From Pseudoalteromonas sp. DL-6 (GTDB taxonomy: Bacteria; Pseudomonadota; Gammaproteobacteria; Enterobacterales; Alteromonadaceae): a DNA stretch of 64,000 nucleotides. The translations under genes and the position numbers were made by a program. The stretch is from assembly GCF_004328665.1 (NCBI RefSeq), contig NZ_CP019770.1, positions 744,001 through 808,000 on the forward strand, in the 5' to 3' direction. Positions within the stretch are counted from its first letter, which is position 1. Each line of letters begins with the position of its first letter. This document shows, in pieces, positions 1-9,195 of the stretch. The notes beneath the pieces were generated by a model. That model was not told the DNA's origin. It saw only the letters and a program-made list of their open reading frames with translations, and ran no database searches.

Positions 1-209
1 AACAGCGAAGAATCAATTTCATTGAAGCGTAGTTATACCAATAAGCAATAATACTTAATCATTTACGGGGCTAAACGTGTCACTACCTGCGTTAAAAAAT
101 TCTCATTTAGAACAACTGAATAGCATTTTTTTTGCCTAGCTATCAACACGTTTTTCCAGCCTCAAAATAGACCAATTAATTAAGCGAATTGGTATTATTC
201 TTTGCTGTT
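1..209. repeat. MITE-like imperfect inverted-repeat element
   Basis: Positions 1-13 (AACAGCGAAGAAT) are the near-perfect inverted complement of 197-209 (12 of 13 match). Inside them ATACCAAT at 35-42 is inverted as ATTGGTAT at 188-195, and ACCAATT at 172-178 is inverted as AATTGGT at 187-193. No open reading frame lies within. Small non-coding elements with TATACCAAT-type ends are familiar from Alteromonadales intergenic DNA, so I infer a non-autonomous element. Its left end may lie outside the window, and no target duplication can be checked. Confidence 0.45.
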
Positions 210-220
210 TTTGATTACCT

Positions 221-239
221 GCGAGGTTACAAACCTCGC
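221..239. repeat. Perfect 8-bp inverted repeat downstream of tas
   Basis: GCGAGGTT (221-228) and AACCTCGC (232-239) are separated by three bases. There is no T-run on either side, so it is not a standard intrinsic terminator. It could be a REP-like unit or a weak transcript 3' end for the minus-strand aldo-keto reductase gene. Confidence 0.4.
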
Positions 240-296
240 GCCGTGATTAAATCGCCCTATGTAGAACAAGTTTCAATATGCAAAGGCCAACAGACC

Positions 297-1349
297 CTAG
301 TAAGGCATTGGGTTATTTCTGAATATGGTATCAATCGCTGATAACACATCATCGTTAAGGGTCAGCTCAAACGCATCAATGTCTTCTTTTAACTGCGCCA
401 TAGAAGTTGCACCAATAATTGATGAGGTAACGCCATCAACTTGATTACACCACGCTAGCGCTAATTGAGCAGGGGTGATAGCGTGTGCATGCGCAAGTTC
501 AACATACTCTTTGGTCGCCTTTTGTGATTGTGGCGTATCACGAAAAATACCGTTGCGCTGCATAAATGTCCAGCGAGAGCCTTCAGGGCGCGCTCCATTG
601 AGGTACTTGCCCGTTAATAGTCCAGCAGCTAAAGGTGACCAGGGTAAATAAGCAATATCTTCATGCACACATTGCTCTATTAAATAAGGCCAATCTTTCG
701 CATGCGCTAAACTAAACTCATTTTGAACAGACACCATTTTTGGTAAATTGTGCTCTTTGGCTAAATTTAAAAATTGGCTAATCCCCCACGGGGTGTCGTC
801 AGAAAGTCCACAGTGTTTAATTTTACCCGCTTTAACACACGCATCTAAACCCTCTAAAATATCAAGCATGTCAGCGGTGTGTTGTTTTGCATCGACATCA
901 GTAAATTTAAGCATGCCAGGCCATTGCCTTGCAAAATGAGGAGTGCGGCGGTTTGGCCAATGTAATTGGTATAAGTCAATATAGTCGGTTTGTAAGCGCT
1001 TTAGCGACTGATCAACGGCATCAATAACAGCTTGGCGAGTAATATCACCGCCATCACGGATCCATGAAAGTCCATTACCGGCAATTTTAGTTGCAATAAC
1101 AATGTCTTTTCGTTTCTGTGAATTACGTGCAACCCAATTCCCTATAATTTCCTCTGTTTTACCATAGGTATCGGGCGTGGGCGGAACTGCGTACATTTCT
1201 GCTGTATCAATAAAGTTAACACCACGTTCAAGGGCATAGGCTATTTGCTCATCAGCATCGCGCTGGGTATTTTGTACTCCCCAGGTCATGCTACCTAAAC
1301 AGACTCTCGAAACACTAACACCACTACTACCTAATTGACTATATTGCAT
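297..1349 (-). CDS. tas: Tas-like NADP(H)-dependent aldo-keto reductase
   Basis: The 350-residue protein matches E. coli Tas in length and over its whole course, including the N-terminal MQY start and the AEMY-VPP segment. The aldo-keto reductase tetrad is visible: D48, Y53 (in AEMYAV), K88 (in ATKI) and H130 (in LYQLHWP). The C-terminal region has the cofactor-binding pattern SSIIGATSMAQL. It should be a cytosolic TIM-barrel enzyme that reduces carbonyl compounds with NADPH; the natural substrate of Tas is not known. It starts 12 nt after the stop of the upstream thioesterase gene, so the two are probably cotranscribed. Confidence 0.9.
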   Translation of the reverse strand: MQYSQLGSSGVSVSRVCLGSMTWGVQNTQRDADEQIAYALERGVNFIDTAEMYAVPPTPDTYGKTEEIIGNWVARNSQKRKDIVIATKIAGNGLSWIRDGGDITRQAVIDAVDQSLKRLQTDYIDLYQLHWPNRRTPHFARQWPGMLKFTDVDAKQHTADMLDILEGLDACVKAGKIKHCGLSDDTPWGISQFLNLAKEHNLPKMVSVQNEFSLAHAKDWPYLIEQCVHEDIAYLPWSPLAAGLLTGKYLNGARPEGSRWTFMQRNGIFRDTPQSQKATKEYVELAHAHAITPAQLALAWCNQVDGVTSSIIGATSMAQLKEDIDAFELTLNDDVLSAIDTIFRNNPMPY

Positions 1350-1361
1350 TACTAATCCTAA

Positions 1362-1793
1362 TTATTCGTTTTCAGAGTTTGCTTTTAAAGCCGATAACAA
1401 AGGTTCTGTGATCGTCGCTTTTTGCCCTGTTTTAAAGTCAAACATCACCACTTTCGACATGCCTGTGGTGGTTATCGCATTTTGCGCATGACTAAATACA
1501 CTGTAATTCATTACAAACCGGTCAGATTTTATATCACTAATAGTAATACCTACGCTTAATGTGTCAGGAAACGTCACAGGGCGTTTGTAGCGAATGTTAT
1601 TTTCACTGATCACAGGGCCTGTGGCTTTAGCATTGATAGTATCAAATAAATTTAATTTATTTAAAAAATCGATTCTGGCTATTTCAAAATAACGAAGGTA
1701 AACACAGTTATTAACATGCTGTAGGGCATCCATATCGCCCCACGCTACAGTAATGTCGGTATGAATAGGATGTTGTTGTTTAAACGTTTCCAT
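1362..1793 (-). CDS. Acyl-CoA thioesterase, YbgC/FadM (4HBT) hot-dog family
   Basis: A 143-residue single hot-dog domain protein. The 4-hydroxybenzoyl-CoA thioesterase signature is near the N-terminus (WGDMDALQHVNN, residues 18-29, followed by VYLRYFEIAR), with D22 at the catalytic aspartate position of the family. It should hydrolyse acyl-CoA thioesters in the cytosol; chain length cannot be read from the sequence. It is the first gene of a minus-strand pair with the aldo-keto reductase. The start codon is preceded by a weak ribosome binding site only. A closer assignment, such as FadM or YbgC, is not supported: the neighbours are not tol-pal genes. Confidence 0.85.
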   Translation of the reverse strand: METFKQQHPIHTDITVAWGDMDALQHVNNCVYLRYFEIARIDFLNKLNLFDTINAKATGPVISENNIRYKRPVTFPDTLSVGITISDIKSDRFVMNYSVFSHAQNAITTTGMSKVVMFDFKTGQKATITEPLLSALKANSENE

Positions 1794-1887
1794 GTATTTA
1801 TAGCTCTTAGTTTTAAAGTATTTAGATTAGCAACATGGTCGGATGAGCTCAAGGGAATTATAGCGGGCAAAAAATTCGAGAGTTAAA

Positions 1888-1916
1888 TTGTACCTCTTTG
1901 AATTCATGACTATAGT
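1888..1916 (+). promoter_or_regulatory. Sigma-70-type promoter for the 58-residue membrane protein
   Basis: TTGTAC (1888-1893) and TATAGT (1911-1916) are 17 bp apart, an optimal spacing. They sit about 27 bp before the ATG at 1943. Confidence 0.5.
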
Positions 1917-1942
1917 AACTATTAACACACAAGGAGAGAACT

Positions 1943-2119
1943 ATGCAGAATATAATTAATTGGTTATTGGCATGCACTGTTTTTATAGCTTCGTTCACTT
2001 GTTACGCTATGGGTAATGAGGCAGGAGCAATTATTTTGATTTTATTAGGCTTCTGTTTAGAAGTACTATTTTGGATGTATTGCTTTAATAAGCCCAAAAA
2101 AAATAGGCGCTCTTTTTAG
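1943..2119 (+). CDS. Small two-helix inner-membrane protein of unknown function
   Basis: A 58-codon frame starting MQNIINWLLA and ending NKPKKNRRSF. It has two hydrophobic stretches, residues 4-22 and about 28-47, then a short basic tail that should stay in the cytoplasm. Support for translation is good: AAGGAGAG lies 5-6 nt before the ATG, and a promoter with 17-bp spacing is just upstream. I do not recognise the family. It lies alone between the thioesterase gene (divergent) and dinB, with its own promoter. The first helix could also be read as a signal peptide (SFTCYAMG), leaving a single-pass protein. Confidence 0.7.
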   Translation: MQNIINWLLACTVFIASFTCYAMGNEAGAIILILLGFCLEVLFWMYCFNKPKKNRRSF

Positions 2120-2162
2120 ATAACAACATGCTTGCTAATTAATAGCGATTCCACAATAATGG

Positions 2163-2178
2163 CTGTATAAATAAACAG
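2163..2178 (+). promoter_or_regulatory. LexA (SOS) box of dinB
   Basis: CTGTATAAATAAACAG fits the CTGT-N8-ACAG consensus exactly. It overlaps a possible -10 hexamer (TATAAA, 2166-2171) and ends only 13 nt before the dinB ATG, so bound LexA would block RNA polymerase. Confidence 0.85.
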
Positions 2179-2191
2179 TTGTTATTGTGTG

Positions 2192-3247
2192 ATGAAAAAG
2201 TTTATTCATATAGACATGGACTGCTTCTATGCAGCCGTTGAAATGCGCGACAACCCTAAGCTTGCAAGCGTACCGCTGGCCATTGGCGGTAATAGTCGCC
2301 GAGGAGTGCTCTCTACCGCTAATTACATTGCCAGAGAATATGGTGTGCGCTCTGCTATGTCTAACTATCATGCCAAACAGCTTTGCCCCGATTTAGTTAT
2401 TGTGCCCGGAAGAATGGCTGTTTATAAACAAGTATCAACCCAAATTCGCACTATATTTAACCGCTATACAGACCTAGTAGAACCTCTTTCACTTGATGAA
2501 GCATACCTGGATGTGACCGACAGTACTGCATTTAAAGGCAGTGCAACGTTAATTGCTGAGCAGATCCGCGCTGATATTTTTAATACCACTGGGCTGACCG
2601 CCTCTGCGGGGATTGCGCCAATTAAATTTATAGCCAAAATTGCTAGTGATGAAAATAAGCCCAATGGCCAATTTGTGGTATTGCCTGAGCAAGTTGACTC
2701 GTTTTTAGCCCAATTACCACTAGGTAAAATTCCAGGCGTGGGTAAAGTAACCTTGGAGAAGCTTAATTTAAAAGGATTATACACGGGCCAAGATGTCCGA
2801 GAAAAAGGTGCTAATTGGATGCAGCAACATGTGGGGAATTTTGGTGTATCGTTATATCAAAAATGTATGGGGGAGCATATAGGGCGGGTTTCAACTGAGC
2901 GGGTTCGTAAGTCATTGAGCGTGGAGCATACTTATGAATACAACAAAAACAGCCTTGATGAGTGCCTTGAACAATTACCGCAACTGTTAGATGAGCTCAC
3001 TGTTAGGCTAAATAAGCAGCAGTTGCAAAATAAAATTAATAAGTTAAGTGTTAAAGTTAAATTTGCTAATTTTGTTGTGACCTCAGCAGATCAAGCGAAT
3101 CATCAATTAAACACGGCTATTTTTAAAGAGTTACTCGCCAAAGCCTATCAACGTGGATTACAGCAACCCGTGCGCTTATTAGGAATTGGTGTTGGTATTA
3201 AAAATCAACCAGAGCATAATTTACAGCTCAGTATTCTTGATGTGTAA
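2192..3247 (+). CDS. dinB: DNA polymerase IV (Y-family translesion polymerase)
   Basis: The 351-residue product has the Y-family palm motifs: IDMDCFYAAVEM at the N-terminus with D8, and LSLDEAYLDVT with D102 and E103, the three metal-binding carboxylates. The thumb helix-hairpin-helix (LGKIPGVGKVTLEKL) and little-finger domain follow. It copies past damaged bases with low fidelity. I chose the ATG at 2192, which matches E. coli DinB; a GTG lies one codon upstream. There is no clear Shine-Dalgarno sequence, and if the -10 at 2166 is used the transcript leader would be only about 10-15 nt. A perfect LexA box upstream indicates SOS induction. Confidence 0.96.
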   Translation: MKKFIHIDMDCFYAAVEMRDNPKLASVPLAIGGNSRRGVLSTANYIAREYGVRSAMSNYHAKQLCPDLVIVPGRMAVYKQVSTQIRTIFNRYTDLVEPLSLDEAYLDVTDSTAFKGSATLIAEQIRADIFNTTGLTASAGIAPIKFIAKIASDENKPNGQFVVLPEQVDSFLAQLPLGKIPGVGKVTLEKLNLKGLYTGQDVREKGANWMQQHVGNFGVSLYQKCMGEHIGRVSTERVRKSLSVEHTYEYNKNSLDECLEQLPQLLDELTVRLNKQQLQNKINKLSVKVKFANFVVTSADQANHQLNTAIFKELLAKAYQRGLQQPVRLLGIGVGIKNQPEHNLQLSILDV

Positions 3248-3357
3248 AACTTGTAACACCAAGTTGCCAGTAAATATGCAGAATATCGCAGTTCACTGGT
3301 TATAAATTGCTAAATAAATAATAATAGGGACTACGTTTTCTAACAGGATCTTTTTTT

Positions 3358-4893
3358 ATGGCATATCCAAAAGCAGTGCTGGCTCAGCCAGTAAGTGCAA
3401 GCCTAGATTGTACATCACACGATGCACTTATTATTATCAGTGATGACTTTTCTCATTTACCAAATACGCCTCTGCGTGATGCAATTTTAAATCAAGCCCA
3501 AGTAGACTCACGTATAGGCAATCAAGTTACCTTATTAGTTATTGCCGGTAAACGTGTAGTATTATCGCCAACTGGCCCTTTAAATAGAGACTATGACGAT
3601 GTACGTCGTTATTTTGATGCGGCTAAATTAGCCATCAATGAAGCAAAAGCGTCGGGCAGTGTAAGCCCCGCGATTTACTTACCCGCTTTAAATATCGATA
3701 GTCGTTATCAACATGCTCTAGAAGTGGCCTATTTAGGCGCATGCCAAGCATTATGGCAGCCTTTGGAAGCGCGTGAATTTCATGGTCAAGGTATTGAACC
3801 CATTACTCAAATCGGTTTAATTGATGCCAATGAACAAACGATTAAAGCAGTCAATGCGTTAGCCGCTGGTCAATATGCTGCACGTGATTTATGTGGTACC
3901 GAGCCTGAGCGTATGGCACCACCACGCTTTGCTGATTACTGTAGTGAGCTATTTAACAATAGCGCAGTGAGCGTTGATGTAATTGACGATTTAGCTGCCA
4001 TTGATAAACACTATCCGATGCTAAGCACTGTTGCTCGTGCGTCTTATGCAGTAGAGCGTCATCATCCTCGTGTAGTTAAACTTGAATATGTACCAGAGGG
4101 CGAAGTCACGCGCACACTGATGTTTGTTGGTAAAGGCTTAGTCTATGACACTGGCGGTGCAGATTTAAAAGTGGGCGGCTATATGGCGGGCATGAGCCGT
4201 GATAAAGGCGGTGCGGCTTCTGTTGCTGGATTTATGAAAGCCGTTGCTGATTACCAGCCTAAAGGCGTCAAAGTGATTGCCTTTTTAGCGGTGGTTCGTA
4301 ACTCAATTGGTTCAGATTGTTTTGTTCCTGATGAAATTATTACCAGCCGTGAAGGTGTACGAGTGCGCATTGGTAACACTGATGCCGAAGGGCGTCTAGC
4401 GATGGGGGATTTACTTAGCGAAATGAAAGATATGGCTAAAAACGAAATAAACCCAACGCTGTTTACTGTGGCTACTTTAACAGGGCATGCTGCACGCGCG
4501 ATGGGGCCATATGGTGCTTATGTAGAAAATGGGCCAGCACGTAGTGCTAATATTTCACGTCAATTAGCTGATTGTGGTGATTTATGGGCTGACGGTGCAG
4601 AAGTATCCCGTTCACGTCGTGAAGATTATGACTTTATAAAGCCACGTACTTTAGCCGATGACGTACTCTCTAGTAATAATGCAGCTTCTGCTGTTACAGC
4701 ACGCGGACACCAATTTCCAATGGCATTTTTAGCTGTAGTAGGCGGATTAGATAAGCATGGTAATGAGTCTACTTTACCACTTCCTTATGTGCATATGGAT
4801 ATTGCCGGTAGTGGCGTTGAAGGCGGTGACTGGCAACATGGCAAACCAACGGCAGCATCAGTAAGCAGTTTATTTGCCCAATACTGTTTATAA
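3358..4893 (+). CDS. M17 leucyl aminopeptidase family metallopeptidase
   Basis: A 511-residue protein with the M17 signature NTDAEGRL at 340-347. The other metal and catalytic positions are visible: K259 in VGKGL, D264 in YDTGG, and a later lysine/aspartate pair in SRDKGGAAS. It should be a cytosolic di-metal aminopeptidase that removes N-terminal residues in peptide turnover. The N-terminal domain (about 1-180) is not closely PepA-like, and the segment normally reading GGLSIKP is GGADLKV, so it belongs to a divergent M17 branch rather than PepA proper. An AGGAT ribosome binding site precedes the ATG. It ends at a bidirectional terminator shared with the converging chemoreceptor gene. Confidence 0.88.
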   Translation: MAYPKAVLAQPVSASLDCTSHDALIIISDDFSHLPNTPLRDAILNQAQVDSRIGNQVTLLVIAGKRVVLSPTGPLNRDYDDVRRYFDAAKLAINEAKASGSVSPAIYLPALNIDSRYQHALEVAYLGACQALWQPLEAREFHGQGIEPITQIGLIDANEQTIKAVNALAAGQYAARDLCGTEPERMAPPRFADYCSELFNNSAVSVDVIDDLAAIDKHYPMLSTVARASYAVERHHPRVVKLEYVPEGEVTRTLMFVGKGLVYDTGGADLKVGGYMAGMSRDKGGAASVAGFMKAVADYQPKGVKVIAFLAVVRNSIGSDCFVPDEIITSREGVRVRIGNTDAEGRLAMGDLLSEMKDMAKNEINPTLFTVATLTGHAARAMGPYGAYVENGPARSANISRQLADCGDLWADGAEVSRSRREDYDFIKPRTLADDVLSSNNAASAVTARGHQFPMAFLAVVGGLDKHGNESTLPLPYVHMDIAGSGVEGGDWQHGKPTAASVSSLFAQYCL

Positions 4894-4913
4894 TTCTCTA
4901 TATAAATATGTCT

Positions 4914-4942
4914 AAAAAGCCCTGAAAATCAGGGCTTTTTTA
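4914..4942. terminator. Bidirectional intrinsic terminator (aminopeptidase / chemoreceptor)
   Basis: The stem AAGCCCTGA/TCAGGGCTT has an A-run on the left and a T-run on the right, so it can act on both strands between two converging genes. Confidence 0.85.
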
Positions 4943-4948
4943 ATTGAG

Positions 4949-6586
4949 TTAACTAAGCTTAAAGCGCGATACCACGCTTGATAACTCAACACTACTTTGT
5001 TTCAGTTTGTCGCTAGCACGGGTTAAATCATTGGTGTTACCCAGTGATTGCTCAGTTGATTGCGAGAGGTCGTTAATTCTCAAATTCACCTCATCTGCGG
5101 CCGATGTTTGCTGCTCTGTTGCTCTTGCAATTTGGCCGTTCATATCGGTGATCACCGATACCAATCTGTCTATTTCATCAAGCGAGGTATTGGCAGCAGA
5201 AGCTTGCTCAACGGTTGAGATAGAAATTTCTTGGCTAGATTTTACCGCTTCAACCGCAGCTTTAGCGCCTTCTTGCAGTTTAGCTATCATGGCTTGAATT
5301 TCATCGGTACTTTTACCTGTTCGGCTGGCCAGCGTTCTCACTTCATCGGCTACAACGGCAAAGCCTCTACCATGCTCACCTGCTCGCGCTGCTTCAATTG
5401 CAGCATTTAACGCCAGTAGATTAGTTTGTTCTGCAATACTGCGAATTACATCAAGTACCGAGCCAATGTTATTACTTTCTTGAGCAAGATCAGCGGTAAC
5501 TTTACTTACGGTTTCTATGTTAGTAGAAAGGGCTTCAATAGCTGTAATTGTTTTCGACACCACGTTTTTACCACTTGATGCATTACTTGCCGCTTCATTT
5601 GCGGCTTGTTCGGCGGCTTCGGCATTACGGCTTACATCATGAATTTGATGGGTCATTTGCTCCATAGCTGCAGCCACTTGAGTTGAGCTGTCGTTTTGTA
5701 ACTCGATAAATGATTGGCTGGTTTTACTCGAGTCATCGACGGTATGAGCATGGTCGTTTACATCGTTTGCACTTTTGGCGACCAGTACTAAAGACTCTCT
5801 AATTTTAGAGACAAATAAGTTAAATGATTGCGAAAGTTGAGATATTTCATCATTACCATTTTCGTTCAGAGTACGGGTTAAATCTCCCTCACCTTGAGAG
5901 ATGTCTTTCATCATCTGGGCGGCTAAACGGGTAGGGGTTAAAATACTACGACCAATAAAGTAACTAAATAACACCACCACAATAATCATAATAACTACAT
6001 TAATAATGATAATAGTGCGCTGCTGCGAAAAGGCACTGTCTATAGTATCAAGGTACACGCCTGAGCCGATTATCCATTGCCATTGATCAAAACCTTTCAC
6101 AAACGCAATTTTGTCTACGGGGTTGTCGTTACCTGGTTTTGGCCATTTATAAGGCACATAACCTTCGCCGGATTTTTTAACAACGCTAACCATCTCAACA
6201 AATAGCGGGGTTCCATCAGGGTCTTTGTTATTAGTTAAATCTTTTCCCTCAAGAGCTGGTTTAATTGGGTGCATTACCATGGCAGGCTTATAATCGTTTA
6301 TCCAAAAATAGTTCGTATCATCGTAGCGCAATGAGCGGATTGAGGCGATTGCTTGAGATTGTGCCTGTTGGCGAGTGAGTGTTTGGTTTTGTTCAAGAGC
6401 TGCATAGTGCTTAATAGTGCTATATGCAGTTTCTACCACATTTTTAGTTTTAAGGTATTGCTCTTTTTTGAGCGCTTGGTATTGATTACTCAAACTCGAA
6501 ATACTCAATACAATTAAACCCAATATTACAATCCCTACTAAAATGGCTAGACGTTGAAATATAGTAAAACGACGGAGGTTTGGCAT
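4949..6586 (-). CDS. Methyl-accepting chemotaxis protein with a single Cache sensor
   Basis: A 545-residue receptor. Order of parts: membrane helix about 10-32; periplasmic sCache-type domain about 35-185 (contains [16 protein letters not shown] and [12 protein letters not shown]); second helix about 190-213; HAMP about 213-265; cytoplasmic signalling coiled coil to the C-terminus. The conserved hairpin tip is present ([19 protein letters not shown], then [13 protein letters not shown]). Single-Cache receptors often bind small organic acids; the ligand here is unknown. The C-terminus (VVSRFKLS) has no CheR-docking pentapeptide. It is a lone gene in this window, with che genes elsewhere. I saw no sigma-28 motif upstream. 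Confidence 0.93.
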   Translation of the reverse strand: MPNLRRFTIFQRLAILVGIVILGLIVLSISSLSNQYQALKKEQYLKTKNVVETAYSTIKHYAALEQNQTLTRQQAQSQAIASIRSLRYDDTNYFWINDYKPAMVMHPIKPALEGKDLTNNKDPDGTPLFVEMVSVVKKSGEGYVPYKWPKPGNDNPVDKIAFVKGFDQWQWIIGSGVYLDTIDSAFSQQRTIIIINVVIMIIVVVLFSYFIGRSILTPTRLAAQMMKDISQGEGDLTRTLNENGNDEISQLSQSFNLFVSKIRESLVLVAKSANDVNDHAHTVDDSSKTSQSFIELQNDSSTQVAAAMEQMTHQIHDVSRNAEAAEQAANEAASNASSGKNVVSKTITAIEALSTNIETVSKVTADLAQESNNIGSVLDVIRSIAEQTNLLALNAAIEAARAGEHGRGFAVVADEVRTLASRTGKSTDEIQAMIAKLQEGAKAAVEAVKSSQEISISTVEQASAANTSLDEIDRLVSVITDMNGQIARATEQQTSAADEVNLRINDLSQSTEQSLGNTNDLTRASDKLKQSSVELSSVVSRFKLS

Positions 6587-6807
6587 AAATATGTTCCTGT
6601 ATCAGAGCATTATTTTTCTTCAATAAGCATAGTTAAAATATAGGCTAAGAGAGCTTTATTTTCATAATATTGTATTTCTTATATTTCGTTTTAGCGGTTA
6701 GTTTAAATACAATAACAGTTGGACGCTGAAGCTTAGACTTTTAGTTACCCGTGCTTAAGATGGATTTAATTATTGTGTGTTGACGTTTTAATATATCTTA
6801 TTAGCAT

Positions 6808-6837
6808 AAAAAAAGGCTGATACTTGTATCAGCCTTT
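6808..6837 (-). terminator. Intrinsic terminator of the S9 peptidase gene
   Basis: On the minus strand the stem AAGGCTGATA/TATCAGCCTT with a 4-nt loop is followed by a run of seven T (complement of 6808-6814), 25 nt after the peptidase stop codon. Confidence 0.85.
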
Positions 6838-6862
6838 AGTCGAATGATTAACCTAACTCTAG

Positions 6863-9088
6863 TTAGTTTGTATTAAAGTTACGGTTAAAGAAGTTAGTAA
6901 TAGTTTGATGTAAGTGAGTCTGCACTTGTTTACCGCGAAGGCTATGCTTTGAGCCTGGGTAAGTCATCATTTCAAACTGTTGATTGTTATCTTGCAGCTG
7001 TTTAAACAATTTAGTTGCATGGGTAAACAACACGTTGTCATCGGCCATGCCATGGTAAATCATAAGTGGGCCTTTTAAGCCTTCAGCATATGGGAAAACA
7101 GCACTGTCGGTATAACCTTGTGCATTCGTATCAGGGTGACCCAAATAGCGCTCGGTGTAGTGAGTGTCGTACAAGGCCCAGTCAGTTACAGGTGCGCCTG
7201 AAACACCAGCACTAAAGTAGTCGCCTGCTTTAAACATGGTCATTAGCGCCATATAACCACCATAGCTGTGGCCGTATATACCAATGCGTGCATGGTCTAC
7301 GTAGTCAAGGGTACGTAAAAACTCAACGCCTTTAATCTGATCAGCTACTTCAACAACACCTAACTTTTTATATATTGCATCTTCAAACTTTTTACCACGA
7401 TTGTAAGAGCCACGGTTATCTAGTTGAAAAATAACATAACCTTGTTGCGCCATATATTGAAAATATAAGTTTTTACTACGCCAGCTATTAGTGACTCGTT
7501 GAGCATGAGGGCCGCCGTACACGTTAACAATAACCGGATGCTTTTTACCTTTAGCCATGTTTGCTGGTTTAAATAAACGGTAATGCATAACTTGGCCGTC
7601 TTCAGCGGTAATGGTGCCGTACTCAGGCTGTGCTAAATCAGTCAAAAAGGGAGTGAGTGGATGTGAGTCATCTAGTTTGTTTTCTTCAAGCCACGTAATA
7701 AATTCACCATTAATTTTGCGTAGTGCTGCTGAATTTGGTTTGTTGACCGATGAGCTGGTATCAATAAAGGTTTTATTATCTTTTGCCAGTACGACATTGT
7801 GATATTGGCCTTTTTCAGTAATACGTTTAATTGCTCCTTTTTTAAATAAAGGCGCGCTGTATAAATGGCTCTCTAGCGCAGTATCTTTACGCGCTGCAAA
7901 GTAAACCATACCATTTTTTTCATCTACCCCTTTTAAGCTATCAACAACCCAGTCACCAGCGGTTATTTGACGAATAAGTTGGCCATTATTTCGATACAAA
8001 TAAAGGTGCTTAAAGCCATCACGCTCTGAAGCCCACACAAAATGCTTTTTGTCTTTTAAGAACTCAAGGTCAAAATGTAGGTTGATCCAGGTATCGCTTT
8101 TTTCAGTTAATGCGACGGTTTGTTGTTTCGTTTTACTGTTGTAAAAGCGTAACTCTAAATTGTGCTGAGAGCGATTTTGCCACTGGTAAGACAGGGTGTT
8201 ACTGTCGTTTAGCCATTTAGCACGTGCGATATAAATGTCTTTATCTTTACCTAAATCAATCCAGTCAACAGCTTGGTCATTAAGTTTCACAACACCAAGT
8301 TGAATTTCAACATTGTTGGTGCCAGTAAATGGGTAGCGCTGATTAAATAGCTTTACTTCATCTGCATAAATTTCGTTACGAATCGCTTCCTGAACAGGGC
8401 TTTCATCAACGCGAGTAAAGGCGATTTTAGATTCATCATTTGCCCACCAATAACCGGTCATGCGACTCATTTCTTCTTGCGCCACAAATTCGGCCATGCC
8501 ATTTTTAATAACGCCACCGCCATCTTTACTTAACTGAATTTCTTTGCCAGATGCCAGTTCTAGTGCATAGAGGTTTTGCTCGCGAATAAACGATACAAAA
8601 TTCCCTTTTGGAGAAAAGCGCGCATCGGTTTCAAATGCTTCAGTGTTAGTTAGTTTTTTACTATTTTTTGTGTTTAAGTCGAAATAATAAAGGTCGCCAT
8701 TTAGAGGAAATAGCAGTGCTTTACCATCTTTTGACCATTTATATTCAAGAATACCTTTACCAAAAATACGTTGGCGTTCACGACGTGCTTTTTCTTCATC
8801 TGATAGGTTTTCTGGGCCTGAAAATAACTGCGCTGAATCAACAAGTAATCGATTGGTATTGTCTTTTAAATTATATTCCCATAAATCGTAGCGGTTATAG
8901 TCATCTGTTTTACCTTGTAAGTAGGTGACACGGCTGCCGTCGGGAGAAAATTTAAGTTGTACTGGAGACTTTCCCGCTAAGCTAGGATCATCAAATATAC
9001 GCTCAAGCGTTAGCGGCTTTGCTTGGACGCTTAATGCGCCCGCCATCAGGGGGATTGCCAGTGAGAGGTGTTTTAGTTTTTTTAACAC
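6863..9088 (-). CDS. Secreted dipeptidyl peptidase IV-type S9 serine peptidase
   Basis: A 741-residue protein starting with a signal peptide (MLKKLKHLSLAIPLMAGAL, cleavage near SVQA-K), so periplasmic or exported. Residues about 30-490 form a beta-propeller and about 500-741 the alpha/beta hydrolase domain. The triad is S608 (GHSYGGYM), D683 (MADDNV) and H715 (SKHSLRG). The paired glutamates that anchor the substrate N-terminus in DPP IV are E205 and E206 (QEEMSR). It should release X-Pro dipeptides from peptides, a common nutrient-scavenging activity in marine heterotrophs. It is monocistronic, with a terminator downstream, and divergent from the HIT gene. Confidence 0.93.
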   Translation of the reverse strand: MLKKLKHLSLAIPLMAGALSVQAKPLTLERIFDDPSLAGKSPVQLKFSPDGSRVTYLQGKTDDYNRYDLWEYNLKDNTNRLLVDSAQLFSGPENLSDEEKARRERQRIFGKGILEYKWSKDGKALLFPLNGDLYYFDLNTKNSKKLTNTEAFETDARFSPKGNFVSFIREQNLYALELASGKEIQLSKDGGGVIKNGMAEFVAQEEMSRMTGYWWANDESKIAFTRVDESPVQEAIRNEIYADEVKLFNQRYPFTGTNNVEIQLGVVKLNDQAVDWIDLGKDKDIYIARAKWLNDSNTLSYQWQNRSQHNLELRFYNSKTKQQTVALTEKSDTWINLHFDLEFLKDKKHFVWASERDGFKHLYLYRNNGQLIRQITAGDWVVDSLKGVDEKNGMVYFAARKDTALESHLYSAPLFKKGAIKRITEKGQYHNVVLAKDNKTFIDTSSSVNKPNSAALRKINGEFITWLEENKLDDSHPLTPFLTDLAQPEYGTITAEDGQVMHYRLFKPANMAKGKKHPVIVNVYGGPHAQRVTNSWRSKNLYFQYMAQQGYVIFQLDNRGSYNRGKKFEDAIYKKLGVVEVADQIKGVEFLRTLDYVDHARIGIYGHSYGGYMALMTMFKAGDYFSAGVSGAPVTDWALYDTHYTERYLGHPDTNAQGYTDSAVFPYAEGLKGPLMIYHGMADDNVLFTHATKLFKQLQDNNQQFEMMTYPGSKHSLRGKQVQTHLHQTITNFFNRNFNTN

Positions 9089-9195
9089 AGGATTGCCTTT
9101 ACTTGCATAAAATTATCCCCGATGGTAAAGCACAAGCGTGTGCAACTGCAACTAAATGCTATAAAGTGTGTAGTAAAATAACTAAGGATATCAAC

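Noticed and set aside
2135..2371. Minus-strand frame over the dinB promoter and start
   Set aside because: It overlaps the LexA box and the conserved DinB N-terminus and has no own signals.
6587..6807. Sigma-28 promoter for the chemoreceptor
   Set aside because: The reverse complement of GCCGATAA does not occur upstream of its start.
8668..8928. Plus-strand frame antisense to the S9 peptidase
   Set aside because: The peptidase on the other strand is full-length with a complete catalytic triad; this is a shadow frame.
9019..9195. Longer N-terminus for the HIT protein
   Set aside because: It extends through the divergent promoter region into the peptidase signal peptide; the ATG at 9196 has a ribosome binding site and family-like start.
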